Made by a program: the position numbers and the translations under genes. Below, one piece after another: positions 22,321-33,640 of a stretch of DNA of 64,000 bases. Each line of letters starts with the position of its first letter. Position 1 is the first letter of the stretch. The notes beneath the pieces are model-generated. The model was not told the origin of the DNA and ran no database searches. It saw only the letters and a program-made list of their open reading frames with translations. Source of the stretch: Albula goreensis (lineage: Eukaryota; Chordata; Actinopteri; Albuliformes; Albulidae). The stretch covers positions 1,552,768 to 1,616,767 of the forward strand of contig CM040761.1 in the NCBI GenBank assembly GCA_022829145.1, given 5' to 3'.

Positions 22321-23912
22321 GAGCCCAGTCTTCTTAATGTAAAACAGCCAATCCTTCTTTCAGAGGATTAGTTGTATTCCCAGGGTATTCTGTACTGGAC
22401 TCTATCTGCTTCACCCTGGCACTTTTCCTGTGCCATCTACAGCGACTAATGATGAGCCAGCAGGTAAACAGTACAGAATTCAGCATGCCAGCTCAGGCTT
22501 GCTTTCTGCGCTTGCAACCGTGCAACTCTTGACCCAATTTAAGCTCACCTTAAGCTTAAACTGCTGGTCCGCCCTTTTGCCAAGTCAATGGAGTCACTCG
22601 GAGTGTAACAGGAATGACGCACATTAAGCTGCCGTCTAAAAAGAATGATGCTGAAGTATGGAAACACCGTCTATCCGGTGCTCAGCAAAGCAGAACCCCA
22701 AATAGGAAATGCATGGGAATATGGTGTTACAAAACATTTACATTTTTAAATATGCAACCCACCCCCATTCTTATCTCCCTTTTTATTCCCTCCTCACCCC
22801 ATCTGTCTCATTTCAATATTCTCAATTATGAATTAATTATGGCATAATATGTATGTAAAAACTGCATTTCTGTTTTTAATTCACATTGGCCATAGAGATT
22901 TAGTAAAAAAAAACCCTGATAATAAACAAGTACAGTTATGAATATGTAGATTGCTGTGTTGTATGGAAGTCCTGTATTTTATTAGTAAACAACATTTCTT
23001 TTATCTATTACTCCACGGAGCGGCAACACAGAGGGAGAGAGAGAGGAAATAATGTACCATACAGCTGCGAGAAAGCAAGAGAGGGTGGAATTTTATGGGC
23101 AATGAAGATAACACTTAGAATTAGATATAGCTTGTTTATGCCCAGGACACACCTACAAGAGACCAGAACTCATGTTACTGCCCATATTTAACCTGTAATT
23201 TTTCCTTATTTGTAACACTTCCCTTATGAATATGTGATGGGTCACAGTGCTGTCCCATGTGGCTGAGTCATTATTCATTATGAAATGCAGTTAGGGCTGA
23301 ATCTGATCCTAGAGGCCCCTATGCCACCACCCAAGGGGGTCAGGACCACAACGACGAGTCAGGTCTCAGCTGGGGCCACAGCGAGAGTCTCACCATGTTC
23401 ATCCGGTTATAAACTTTGACCTTATAAATTTTGCTGCTTCGGCTCAGGAGAATGGTGCTATAAAAGAAAAATGCATTTCACACACTTTTATTTGGCCACT
23501 TACTGTTACCATAGCTTTTAAAGGCTTCAGGAACCACAGGCTGTCTAAGTCTGGAGCTCTAAATCAATACACAGTAATAAGTTCGAAGGGAACGTGGACT
23601 CTGCAAAACATTTATGGTTTTCAAGTATTCCCCCCGAATCACTGTGAGATTGTGCCAGTCTTTGAGTGACAGAAGTGAGAGCCATGTTCCTCAAGTTTAT
23701 CATGCACTCAAACTGCTGCTGGCATTTGGCTGAAGGGCATGCCTCTGTGTACTGCAGCCTGCCAACAGAACTGTGGCTCTGCAGCTGCACTGCAAACAGA
23801 TGAGTCCACACTAACCAGTCTGCATGGTATGAGTGCACAAAAACCTGTTTGCATTAGTCTACACGCACCTGTCTGCATGAATGCACACTAAACTGTCAGC
23901 AGTAATCTACAC
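22321..23912. other. Non-coding DNA, nothing specific recognised
   Basis: Mixed composition. The frame at 23545-23838 (minus, 97 codons) has no recognisable domain. A GAGA-rich run lies near 23030. Confidence 0.35.
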
Positions 23913-24240
23913 CAGTGGTCGCCAACCGGATGATCACAATCGACAGGTTGATCTCAGAGGCCTGCAAAGTCAATCTTGACGTGAACAGAGAAAAACGGTG
24001 GTTGTAAATGTGTATGTATGTGGTTCGATGTATGTAAGTTTCGCTGTCTACAGTCAAAGCAAACTGCAGTAGAATTTGAAAGTCTACACAAAAAGTGTGC
24101 ACAAAAAATCAATGGGCCAATCAGAAGTTATTTTTATTTTAACACACCAATCGGTTACACTCTCTGTCTCTCTGAATCGCAAATTTCAAAGACAAGAGCA
24201 TCTGCCTTATTTGCCATCAAAGCGTAGCTTTGAGTAAACG
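23913..24240 (+). mobile_element. hAT-like terminus (CAGTGGTCGCCAACC) and decayed interior
   Basis: The start CAGTGGTCGCCAACCGG with GATCACAATCGAC and GGTTGATCTC downstream matches the terminal region of Charlie/ZBED-type hAT elements. No matching right end was found. A 69-codon frame at 24018-24227 lies inside it but shows no domain I can name. Confidence 0.5.
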
Positions 24241-24794
24241 GTTGAATTTGGAATGGCATCATACAAATGCAAAGCAAATTTGAAGATAGTTTCCCATTAA
24301 ATAGCACAAATTGCATAGAGAAAATGGAGGAATTAAAGGCAGTTTTGAGAGCCCAACAGTAATTTTTTTAACCCATAGCAATTGGGAAAACTTGGCAATA
24401 CTACGGTGTCTTTTCTGAGAATGAGGTTCTGCGAATTTACCAAGATCTTGTGGAGTGCAACATGAAGGAGACCAGGAGACTCACACCAAGATCTTGTGTA
24501 ATCTGAAGGAGACCACACGTGGTTATGTGTTGTCTCCCTTCATGTTTCCCTGCCTTGAGCTCGGCGGACGTAAAATTATACATAGACATAATTTCACTTT
24601 TAAAATTATTTTAATTGCTTTTATTACATAACTGGCTCCAGTATTAGGCTATAGAAAATTATAACAACAAATATAATTTAGCTAAATATTATTTGTGATA
24701 GCCTAACAATTAATATTAATAACAATAGCCTAGCTGCGCTGCCTACTAACAGCATGCCATTCAGGCTCTACTGCACTGAACTTTCCGTTCAGAC
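24241..24794. other. Non-coding DNA
   Basis: AT-rich, with a short repeated phrase ACCAAGATCTTGTG near 24438 and 24485 about 48 bases apart. May still be part of the neighbouring hAT debris; not resolved. Confidence 0.3.
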
Positions 24795-24990
24795 CAGTTC
24801 ATGGCTCTCTTGCTCACTGGCTCTCTGACTCTTTTCGTTCACTGGCTCATCTGGCTCTCTCGTTCACCAACTCTTCCGGCTCTCTCGTTCGCCAGCTCTT
24901 CCGGCTCTCTCGTTCACCAGCTCTCTGGCCCTTTTCGTTCACTGGCTCCTTTCGTTCACTGGCTCTTTTTGTTCATTGTCTCCTTTCATT
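24795..24990 (+). repeat. 25-bp minisatellite (CTCTCGTTCACCAG..CTCTTCCGG)
   Basis: The phrase GGCTCTCTCGTTC recurs at exactly 25-base spacing (CTCTCTCG at 24855, 24880 and 24905) and decays on both sides into CTTTTCGTTCACTGG units of variable length. Pyrimidine-rich on this strand. About seven units. Confidence 0.8.
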
Positions 24991-25147
24991 TGTGAAGAGC
25001 CAAACAAATAAATCTGTGACGGAGACGACTTGTGTCAGCTCATTCATTTGAAAGATTTCTTCAAAAAGATTTGCTTGTTTGCAAACTGCCCATCGCTTGT
25101 CAACTTAGCCTGGTTAGCCAAGCTCATGCGGTGTTTCTGCCATCTAT

Positions 25148-25910
25148 ATGGCAAACACAAATGAGAGACCAGAGCTGGAGGATCCTCCCATGACATTTAG
25201 ATCCACTGTATGTGAGCAATATGGTTTCCCGGTTAGTTACAGCAAAAATGGACAACAATTAGTGTCTAACTGTATGCCGACATTGTTCAACTGAAGCTGG
25301 GTATGTATGTGGACATGATTCAAACATGTTATTTACAATGGGATCACCCAAATGTGTTGATACGCAGAACGAGACAAAAAGCGTTCAAGCAGCCTCTCAC
25401 TGCAGATTCAGACCATGCCAAAGCAATACCTAATGCTATAGGAGTGTTTATCACTGCAGACATGTGACCATACTTGGTTGTAGTGAATACAGGATTTAAG
25501 CATCAAAGTGCTTGAGTTCTGCTACAATGTGCCTTCACATGTGCATTTCAGTCAGTCCATTAAGCCTTCCCTGTAAAAACGAGCACAAGCTGCAGTTTTT
25601 CTGGAATTATCCACAGGTCAGAGGATGCTTATGATGGAGCAATACTGACATCTGTGTTTGTTGGATGTGTTTATTGCATGTGTTATTTATTTTTATTTTA
25701 AATATGACAATATGTCAAATATTAGAGTGTCTTAACTCTTACAGTCAGAACTGAGGCCAAGGAGCCACTGTTGAATGTTTACATTTTTTTAAAGTAAATG
25801 TTATTTTCTACATTTTTTGTTTTCCCTGCTGTACTGTAAACGTACCGAACCCTGACACCAAAACCAAGGTACATACCGATTCGTGAATTTTGTATACTGT
25901 TACATCCCTA
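25148..25910 (+). pseudogene. hAT transposase N-terminus with BED-type zinc finger, and hAT 3' terminus
   Basis: An ATG at 25148 opens MANTNERPELEDPP followed by TFRSTV and EQYGFPV, a BED-domain start. After a frameshift comes TVCRHCSTEAGY (the C-x2-C of the finger), then HPNVLIRRTRQKAFKQPL and AIPNAIGVFITADM, the linker and N-terminal helices of ZBED-like hAT transposases. A stop follows ADM and the catalytic RNase H-like core is missing. The far end (25850-25910) reads, on the minus strand, TAGGGATGTAACAGTATAC, a hAT terminal repeat. The element is thus an internally deleted, frameshifted copy. The 5' terminus was not identified; the 25-bp minisatellite just upstream may lie inside it. Confidence 0.75.
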
Positions 25911-26379
25911 ATAAATATAACTTAATTCTGGTCATAACATCCCGAACATGTTTACACACTTGGCCGGGAAAAAGGGGTAACATTTAGTTCTAATGTATAA
26001 CATGTGCATCACAAATTTTTTGATGTAAAAATCTGGGAAAAAGTGCATATTATGCATGAATAAATACTGTACTCACTGTTTTTGGAGGTGAACTAAGCTA
26101 GGCTTGCCCCATTACAGAATTAGATAAACCAGAGCTAAAGTGATTTAATGGGAATATAAAATAATGTGCAAGACAAGCACTGTGTTTTGTTATTTTTGAT
26201 GATTCTCAGTTGAACCAAATGGAGCATTTTACTTGAGAAAAATTTCACCAAAATCCAGAAATGATTTGTAAATTTGTAAATGGTGTCTCTGGCCGTTTGA
26301 ATGCCCTATGTGAGACAAATATTCTACCTGGATGAGAGGGCTCTATAACTCTGAGTCATCGTTATCTCAATCAAGCGTT
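25911..26379. other. Non-coding DNA, nothing specific recognised
   Basis: AT-rich with no recognised element. Confidence 0.35.
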
Positions 26380-26850
26380 CGCATTCTGTAAGACGGCCTC
26401 CTAATTGTGATGCATGGATGACAATTCCTCTGTAACATATGGTGTCGGGCATACTTTTATTCAGCGTAATTCAAACAATAATAGACTGTTGTGGATATTG
26501 ACGTCTTTCCATGGGTCACCAACACTCTAGAGCCCTCATACTACTGTACAGCAAAGCAGGGAAGCCCACAAATGTTGCCATGGAAACAAGCTTTCTAAAA
26601 TAAAAAAAAAACTCTTGGTAAAAGCTACTTTATTTATAATCGTTAAACATTGTTATTGTAATTGATCCCATCCAGGCAATACACAGCATTATATTGACGT
26701 GCACAGACATAATTCCTCAGCTGTTTGGAGGGCTTGACATGAGTTCCTGTACAGTGACTCTATTACAGCATCAGGACTCACAAATCAATATGAGCTGGAA
26801 GCTAATTAGTGAGCAATGCTATATTACTACATTACTGACCAACCACAGAG
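26380..26850. promoter_or_regulatory. Candidate enhancer-like block with CTAATTAG
   Basis: Two low-repeat sub-blocks (26390-26480 and 26640-26815) have the even composition typical of conserved non-coding elements. The second contains GCTAATTAGT with a palindromic homeodomain site at 26802-26809, AATTGATCC near 26661 and AAATCAATA near 26783. Inference only; no conservation test possible. Confidence 0.28.
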
Positions 26851-29744
26851 CTCCGCTCTGTAAAAGCTGACATACTGGACAATCAGTATGCTGTTTTGTG
26901 TTGCTTTGTTCACTGTTATGTAGATGGTCATATAGAATGAATAGGATGGCCAGTGTAAGGCCCTATGTCTATCCTCTCTGAGTGGATGTGGTGTATGACT
27001 CGTATTTGGTGTATGGCTCATTTCATTTGTTTGCCTAAGCATGGCACTGCTATGCTGTGTATTTGCTGTGTAGTGTATTTGCTGTCTGCTTTCTGTGTAA
27101 ACAGTCCTGTGGGAGCAGGCATCACTGCAGTGTCAGGAGCAGGAGAGATCACAGCTGGGAATAGTCTTAAAGGAAAAAATATTTTTGCGCTTCTGCAAAT
27201 GAATTGATTTTTGTTATTTTCGTTTCCTTAAGTTGGTTTTATCCCAATGTGGAGAGCCATATCATGTTTGTAAGTCTATCATTTTTCTGGAACTTCTTCC
27301 GTTTATTTTAGGAGGTATGTGTCAATGCAACCTTTTTCAGAGTTGTATTGACTGCTGAAGGAGTTATTCAGAAACAGATTCTGCATAGCAAAACCTGCCC
27401 GTCCTCACTGGGAGCCCTGGGAGTGACTCTTAATTTGAAGCGGTGACCCAGAATGGCATATGCATAACTCTGATGCACACCCACTGAATGGAAAGTGACT
27501 TTTTCCTCTGTCTGCCAGCAGCGTATCCTGCCACATCGTTTAAACCTCCCTGCACCACAAGCTTATAAGAAAAAATGCACAGTCAGTAAATCATTTGAAG
27601 CAGCTCCACAGGAAGGGTTTTGCGATGGGCGATGATGGGGGTTCCGGTTGGACTGGTTTGGTTGGGTCTGGGCTTTCTTCCAGCGGCTGTTGTGTTTTAT
27701 TGGAAGAGGAGGTTCATGTCTGCGGTAGCGCACAGCCCACACTCAGTGATCGAATGAGCTGTGGGTCGGTGTTCTAGGAGAGTCCCTCCATGAAAAGTCC
27801 TTCCTGTGTCTTTGACGCTGGGACTGTTCAGGAAAGACTGAGCCCTCCCTATCAGCACCGTTTTATGGATTTTGATGAAAAATTATGCAAAAGAACCCAA
27901 ATACTCTTTGGTAGGTCATTGTTTTTCCAACACACACACTTGATTGATATATTGGAACACAAATGTTACTGAGATATGGGGAGGGAGGGACCAGACAGTA
28001 CAGTAGTGATAGGAGCAGATCTGCCCTGTAAATTCCTCACTGTCAGTTTTTAACTGACTAGACTATGGTTATGAGGGGTTCCTACATGGTCTCACCCACA
28101 TTTACTCCCCAGCTACACAAAGCTACACAAAGCCAAAGGCAGACTGTTTTAGCATGTTGCTATTCTAAAATAATCAATTCTTGATTGTGGAGACATTTTC
28201 AGAGCAAAAACTAGCTGGCATATAGCAGAAAAAAGTGTCATGTTCTACCAAAGGACATACTCCCCTTGAAACTTCCTGACTTCACTACCCTTGAAAATGC
28301 TCAACTCAGTGCTGCCATTTTAGCACATACAATTCAATAGAAACTATGTGTGGACCTGAAAAGGACAAAAAGGCAATTCATCCTCAACAACGATATTCAC
28401 AGCTTGTCCAGAACTTCCTTGAATGCTCTTACTTTTTCTTCACAATGGCAGTGATGACGTGCAGAGAGCTTGTCAGTTTCTGATCCAGGCCTTTGACTCT
28501 GCACTCTATCCATGCAGTTCAAACAGGCTACTGCACATTTACCGTCTGTAGCTGACAGCTTTTTAAAGTTACAAATTCCCTTTGATGGTTCTTTGTAGAG
28601 AACAGTGTTAAAATCACAGTAAGCAGAAAAACTTCATCGCTCTGAACCAAGTATTGCATCCAAGGAAATTTAGCATAATGCACAAACAATGACTGCATAT
28701 AGTTGCCGCTGCTAGAGCAGTTTTGGCCCCTCACTTTCCCTCCAAAAGCAGATGGTGCCTCAGACTGGTGCTCACCACAAGTGGTGAATGACAGGAAAGG
28801 CCAGGTTATTTAGCTAGCCTGCTACACCTGACAAAAATCAATTGCAATTTCTTGTGTATGAAACAAAACACCCTCCTTTGACCCACAAACACGCAAACAC
28901 ACACACACATAGTGGCCACTTGCCCAGGCACGAGGTTGGGGGCAATTGAAAACCAGCTCCACAGGCAGGAAGGTTGTGTGACAAAACACAAAGTAGATTG
29001 ATAATGTGTTGGAGAAGGGGAAGTGGGGGAAAAATAAAACTGAGATCTGAGATCCTCCCATCCTTGGGTTTTCACCAAGCCAACAGTGCCTCCAACTGGC
29101 GGGGAGAGGAGAAAGGGGTTAGACAAAAAGGGGGGGTACAGTGCTCCAGCTTCTGGGGTCCATGTCTTCCCAATTTCCTCTATTATCTGATTGTGTCATC
29201 TGTTTCACATCTTGGCCCATACACCTGTTAACTCATTAATTTCTCTTGTATTTTCACCCTTGTGTTGCATTGTCTAGTGCCAGCCCTTATTTTCCTTTAA
29301 TATTGAGAGCTGGCCAGAATAATTTGGTACAGTACGATGCCACTTCAAAGCCCGATGTTGACCGAAATATGAGCAAAATCTGAGAGGCTGTTGTTCCAAC
29401 CACTTTGGAATTTGACATGGACTGACCAAAATGTCTCTAATAAACATGTTTTCAGCTCTCTTGGGTCCTTTAACTCTCCTGTACTTTCCTCTGAAGGTGC
29501 GAAGGACATTTGGTTACTGGGAATGACTGTGGTTTTCTTGTCTGTTCAAGCATATTGCAAGAATAGACATTGTTGTATTGGCAATTAGCATTGCTAGACT
29601 AACTATTGTCTAGCGTATTGCCCCCAAACCAACTGATCAGTGACTAAACTGCAGTAGCTGCTCTGTGACCACTGACCACTGTTTCTGATCCTCCTTAAGA
29701 GCAGATCTTGGTTCAAATGAAGTAGTTCATATGGTACCCCATAT
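26851..29744. other. Non-coding DNA, nothing firmly recognised
   Basis: The stretch 27820-27900 contains TTTTATGG and ATTATGCAAA and could be another regulatory block. ACACAC runs lie near 28895. A small duplication AGCTACACAAAGCTACACAAAG-like occurs near 28112. The segment 28740-29290 has LTR-like phrasing (GC-richer, short purine runs) but no TG..CA ends with a duplication could be shown. Confidence 0.3.
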
Positions 29745-30175
29745 TTACCTTTGCATTTACATTTATTCATTTGGCAGACGCTTTAATCCAAAGCAACAGA
29801 CAAGGATTAGATACAGTCATCAACAAATCTAAAAGTGCATCTATCAATAATGCTACTGTAAATCTAATAATTAAATGTAAGTCATAATAACATAAGCCAA
29901 GAAGAATTTTTCATAGCCAAGTAAAGTATATACAATTATAAAATTAGGATTATATAATTAACAAATAAACATAATACATTAATATAAATCTAAATATAAA
30001 TAAATGTACATTATAATGATGCGTAATTATATATTATATAATAGTTCAATAATACAAACACATAATTATACATAACACAAAATAGATGTACAGCAAGTTC
30101 TGATTGAGGGTAGGATGTTTAGGCCAGACATTGTTCGAAGAGGTGGGTTTTCAGAGCTCCTACTATATTAGAGCT
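29745..30175 (-). mobile_element. UnaL2-like (L2 clade) LINE 3' end with ORF2 C-terminus
   Basis: On the minus strand, 30170-30130 encodes ALKTHLFEQCLA and a stop, the usual last residues of L2-type ORF2 in fish. An AT-rich 3' UTR follows and then the conserved tail: TGGATTAAAGCGTCTGCCAA with ATGAATAAATGTAAATG (29795-29755). The UTR matches 1-107 of this window. The stem-loop tail is the reverse-transcriptase recognition signal in UnaL2-type elements, and the SINEs at 44725-45217 carry a related tail. The copy is 5' truncated, as most LINE copies are, and cannot move by itself. Confidence 0.8.
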
Positions 30176-30363
30176 CCTATTGGGCAAGTTCCTTAACTTC
30201 AGCCAAAGGTGCAGCAAGGAAACAAGTGTGATTGTAACTTTCCCATTTTGTTTCTTGTATTTATTCCAGGTGTTTTATATTTCTGTCATGTAAAACAACA
30301 AAATAACAAAAGAGATGATTATGCTGCTGTCTTTCATCCATTCCCTCAAAGTGGAGCAACATA

Positions 30364-30527
30364 CAGTCCCCTCCAAAACTATTGGAACTACAGGACCAAT
30401 TCCTTTGTTTTTGTCGTACACTGAAGACATTTGGGTTTGAGATCAGAAGATGAATAGGTGACAAGAGTTCAGATGTTCAGCTTTATTTCCTGGTATTTAC
30501 ATCTAGATGTGTTAAACAACTTAGGGC
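30364..30527 (+). mobile_element. Tc1-like transposon, truncated 5' end
   Basis: CAGTCCCCTCCAAAACTATT preceded by TA, then GGACCAATTCCTTTGTTTTT and a GATGTGTTAAACAACTTAG segment, is the terminal region of a common fish Tc1-like family. The sequence stops at about 30527, directly against LINE coding DNA. No transposase and no right end are present. Confidence 0.75.
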
Positions 30528-30530
30528 ATT

Positions 30531-31200
30531 AGGCCAGTGGCGCTAACCCCTATGGTAATGAAGTGCTTTGAGAGACTAGTTCTAAAGCACATCAAATCTG
30601 CCCCACCACCTACACTGGACCATCATCAGTTCGCCTACAGAGCCAACAGGGCAAAAGAGGATTCCATTATCACAGCCCTCCACACTGCACTGATCCACCT
30701 TGAACACCAGGGGACATATGTGAGGATGCTTTTCATGGACTAAAGCTCTTCATTCAACATGGTCATCCCCAGCAGAATGGTCACCAAACTGCTCAACCTT
30801 GGTATCAATCAGAAAACATGCAGCTGGATTAAGGTCTATCGGCTGCTCCATAGAAAATATACTCACCTATGGCATCTTGGTGTGGTATGCCAGCTGCTCT
30901 GTTGCTGACACGAAAGCTCTCCAGAGACTCATCAAATCATCGTAGAAAATCATCAACACTCAGCTACCTACACCGAAGCACATCTAAAACAACCAATGTC
31001 TCCACGGGACCACAAGCATCATCAAATAAAACATCCCACCCAGGTCACCAGCTCTTCCATTAAAACACTCACATCCAGACTCCTAAACAGTTTCTACCCC
31101 AGTGTCATCAAGTATTGAACTGAACTCTAAACAGAGGCCTCCATCCTCCTGACACCAATCACCACGCGTCACAATTCACCCACTGTCATTCCATGCACTA
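30531..31200 (+). pseudogene. L2-like LINE ORF2 relic with the catalytic middle deleted
   Basis: The frame starts [20 protein letters not shown], then [20 protein letters not shown] and [10 protein letters not shown], which are the fingers and motif A of an L2-type reverse transcriptase; the motif A aspartate is at about 30738-30740 and is followed directly by a stop. After NLGINQKTCSWIK (about 30805-30840) the sequence jumps to the C-terminal region (VWYASCSVADTKALQRLIKS in another frame, about 30880-30935, then NSFYPSVIKY near 31085-31115). Motifs B and C (the catalytic DD) are therefore missing. The 5' side abuts a Tc1-like fragment. Dead copy. Confidence 0.75.
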
Positions 31201-31731
31201 CTACGTTCAATAGTCAGTTATCATTGTGAATTGAATTTGGAATAGTAACTACTGTACCTATGTACCCTCACTGTGTGAAATAAGGGTTATGTGCAATGCA
31301 ACAGTGCAATAATGGAAAGGCTAGCTAGTTTCAGTTTTAGCATGAAATATATGATGTACTGTGTATCTATGTTTTCATACTCCATTTTTTATATTTATAC
31401 TTGTATACATCTCTCCCATCTCCCATCATTCATTTTCTGCTTGTCTCTGCAGTCAGGATACAAACAGCTATGCACATGTAGATGCTGGCAAACACGATTG
31501 GAAAGTTTTTCTTTGAAGGTATTTATGGTGACAGCTCAACATGTTAGTGAGCACATTGAATTTCTAAACCACTGACCCCATGTAAACACACCTGGCCAAT
31601 TGCTGGGGAAAGTGGGTGTAGATGTAGGAAAGTTATAAAAATCGTCTGCTACAGAATTCCCCATTCCAGCTTCCTTTCAGATGCATTTCGGTGTTTTCCA
31701 CCATTCCAAACAATTTCTATAAAGCAGGCAG
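31201..31731. other. Non-coding DNA
   Basis: Probable LINE 3' UTR remnant up to about 31290, then plain AT-rich sequence up to the minisatellite. The frame 31291-31575 has no recognisable domain. Confidence 0.35.
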
Positions 31732-32769
31732 CCACCCTTACTGCTTGTGTTCCTGACCTTTAACCACACCCTTACTGCCTGTGCTCCTGAACGTTTAACC
31801 ACACCTTTACTGCCTGTGTTCCTGAACCTTTAATCACACCCTTATTACCTGTGTTCCTGAACCTTTAAACACACCCTCACTGCCTGTGCTCCTGAACCTT
31901 TAACCACACCCTTACTGCCTGTGTTTCTGACCTTTAACCACACCCTTACTGCCTGTGTTCCTGAACCTTTCATTAAACACACACCCTTACTGCCTGTGTT
32001 CCTGAACCTTTAACCACACCCTTACTGCCTGTGTTCCTGAACCTTTAACCACACCCTTACTGCCTGTGTTCCTGGGCCTTTAACCACACCCTTACTGCCT
32101 GTGTTCCTGGACCTTTAATCACACCCTTACTGCCTGTGCTCCTGAACCTTTAACCACACCCTTACTGCCTGTGTTCCTGAACCTTTAACCACACCCTTAC
32201 TGCCTGTGTTCCTGAACCTTTAAACACACCCTTACTGCCTGTGTTCCTGAACCTTTAACCACACCCTTACTGCCTGTGCTCCTGAACCTTTAACCACACC
32301 CTTACTGCCTGTGCTCCTGAACATTTAATCACACCCTTACTGCCTGTGCTCCTGAACCTTTAAACACACCCTTACTGCCTGTGTTCCTGAACCTTTAACC
32401 ACCCCTTTACTGCCTGTGTTCCTGAACCTTTAACCACACCCTTACTGCCTGTGTTCCTGAACCTTTAACCACACCCTCACTGCCTGTGCTCCTGAGCCTT
32501 TAACCACACCCTTACTGCCTGTGTTCCTGAACCTTTAACCACACCCTCACTGCCTGTGTTCCTGAACATTTAACCACACCCTTACTGCCTGTGTTCCTAG
32601 ACCTTTAACCCACCCTTACTGCCTGTGTTCCTAGACCTTTAAACACACCCTTACTGCCTGTGTTCCTGAACCTTTAACCACACCCTCACTGCCTGTGCTC
32701 CTGAACCTTTAACCACACCCTTACTGCCTGTGTTCCTGAACCTTTAACCACACCCTTACTACCCTTACT
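31732..32769 (+). repeat. 35-bp minisatellite, about 30 units
   Basis: The unit is CTTTAACCACACCCTTACTG followed by CCTGTGTTCCTGAAC (35 bp). Recurrent variants are GTGCTCC for GTGTTCC, AAACAC for AACCAC and CCCTCACTG for CCCTTACTG; a few units are one or more bases shorter or longer. Every frame is closed by TAA in each unit. Most units contain AACCACACCC, which overlaps a RUNX-type site (AACCACA) and a KLF/CACCC-box site (CCACACCCT). No spacer variation, so it is not a CRISPR array. Length is likely to be polymorphic. Confidence 0.95.
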
Positions 32770-33159
32770 TCATTTTAATTTAGGTTGCCCCACTACTTGT
32801 GCCTTATTGCTCTGTATCCATTTCGCATCACCTTGCTATCTGGATCTGTAATCATGTCATATCTGACCTTTTTTATGGGCGTCTCCTATCAAAAAAAGCT
32901 ACATGAGGGCATTTAAATTTTTGACAGGGTAATAAGATCAAGTCTTAGTAAATCAGTCATTAAAATTCTAGTGTATGTGATTGCAAAATGTTGTGATCGC
33001 TGTATTGCAAATATTTTTGCACTGTGACTATTCCTTAGTAAATTTGTCCCTCAGTTGTGGTAAACTGTTGTAAGAGCTCACATTGACACTGATAAATTGG
33101 CCTTTTGGAAAGCTGTGTTTCTGAAACAGGCAATAATGCAGTATTTACCCTGAGAAACT
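32770..33159. other. Non-coding DNA
   Basis: AT-rich. Contains CTTAGTAAATCAGTCATT and TTAGTAAATTTGTCCCT, related to the 3' part of 240-357, so an unidentified dispersed repeat is possible. Confidence 0.35.
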
Positions 33160-33640
33160 AAGCCCTTCTGTTGAACATTTTCCTCAGACACTTATTTCCT
33201 CTTTCCTCTCCTCTCACCACTGTGGTTGCATCCTTCGTCCTGTGTTGCATCATAGTTATCTGTCCTCTGTGATCTGCGAGTTTATCAGCATGGATGTGTG
33301 TTCCCTTTGGTAGCGATGGGAGAAGTGGCATTCGGCTGCTTTTTAAAGCACATATTCTTTGGGGCTGAGAGGGGAGTGCTCTCATTATGTGAATGATTAA
33401 ACTGGAGATGCACATAGCTGCACTGGCGCCATATTCATCAGGTGAGACGGCTTCATTGTTTTTCCGATAAGCCTTAAAGGAAATGTATCGCCTCAAACTG
33501 GCCCGTATAGAATTTCCTGGACATTTTTCTGTGTGAGTGTACACCTCATTCAGTTGCTGTAATTGTATGCAACTCCCAGAAGATTTGAAAAATAATATTA
33601 AAATCCTCCTATTTTCCTTGCTTTTTCTCATAGACTAAAA
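33160..33640. promoter_or_regulatory. Candidate conserved regulatory block
   Basis: A 480-bp stretch of even composition, free of simple repeats, in AT-rich DNA. It holds the longest uninterrupted non-repeat frame of the region (157 codons, minus strand), but the translation shows no domain, signal peptide or family resemblance. Motifs include GAATGATTAAACTGG near 33390. The open frame could be a by-product of constraint or chance. Regulatory role is inference. Confidence 0.25.

Noticed and set aside
31732..32769. CRISPR-like array
   Set aside because: The repeats are directly contiguous with no unique spacers and the sequence is clearly animal; it is a minisatellite.
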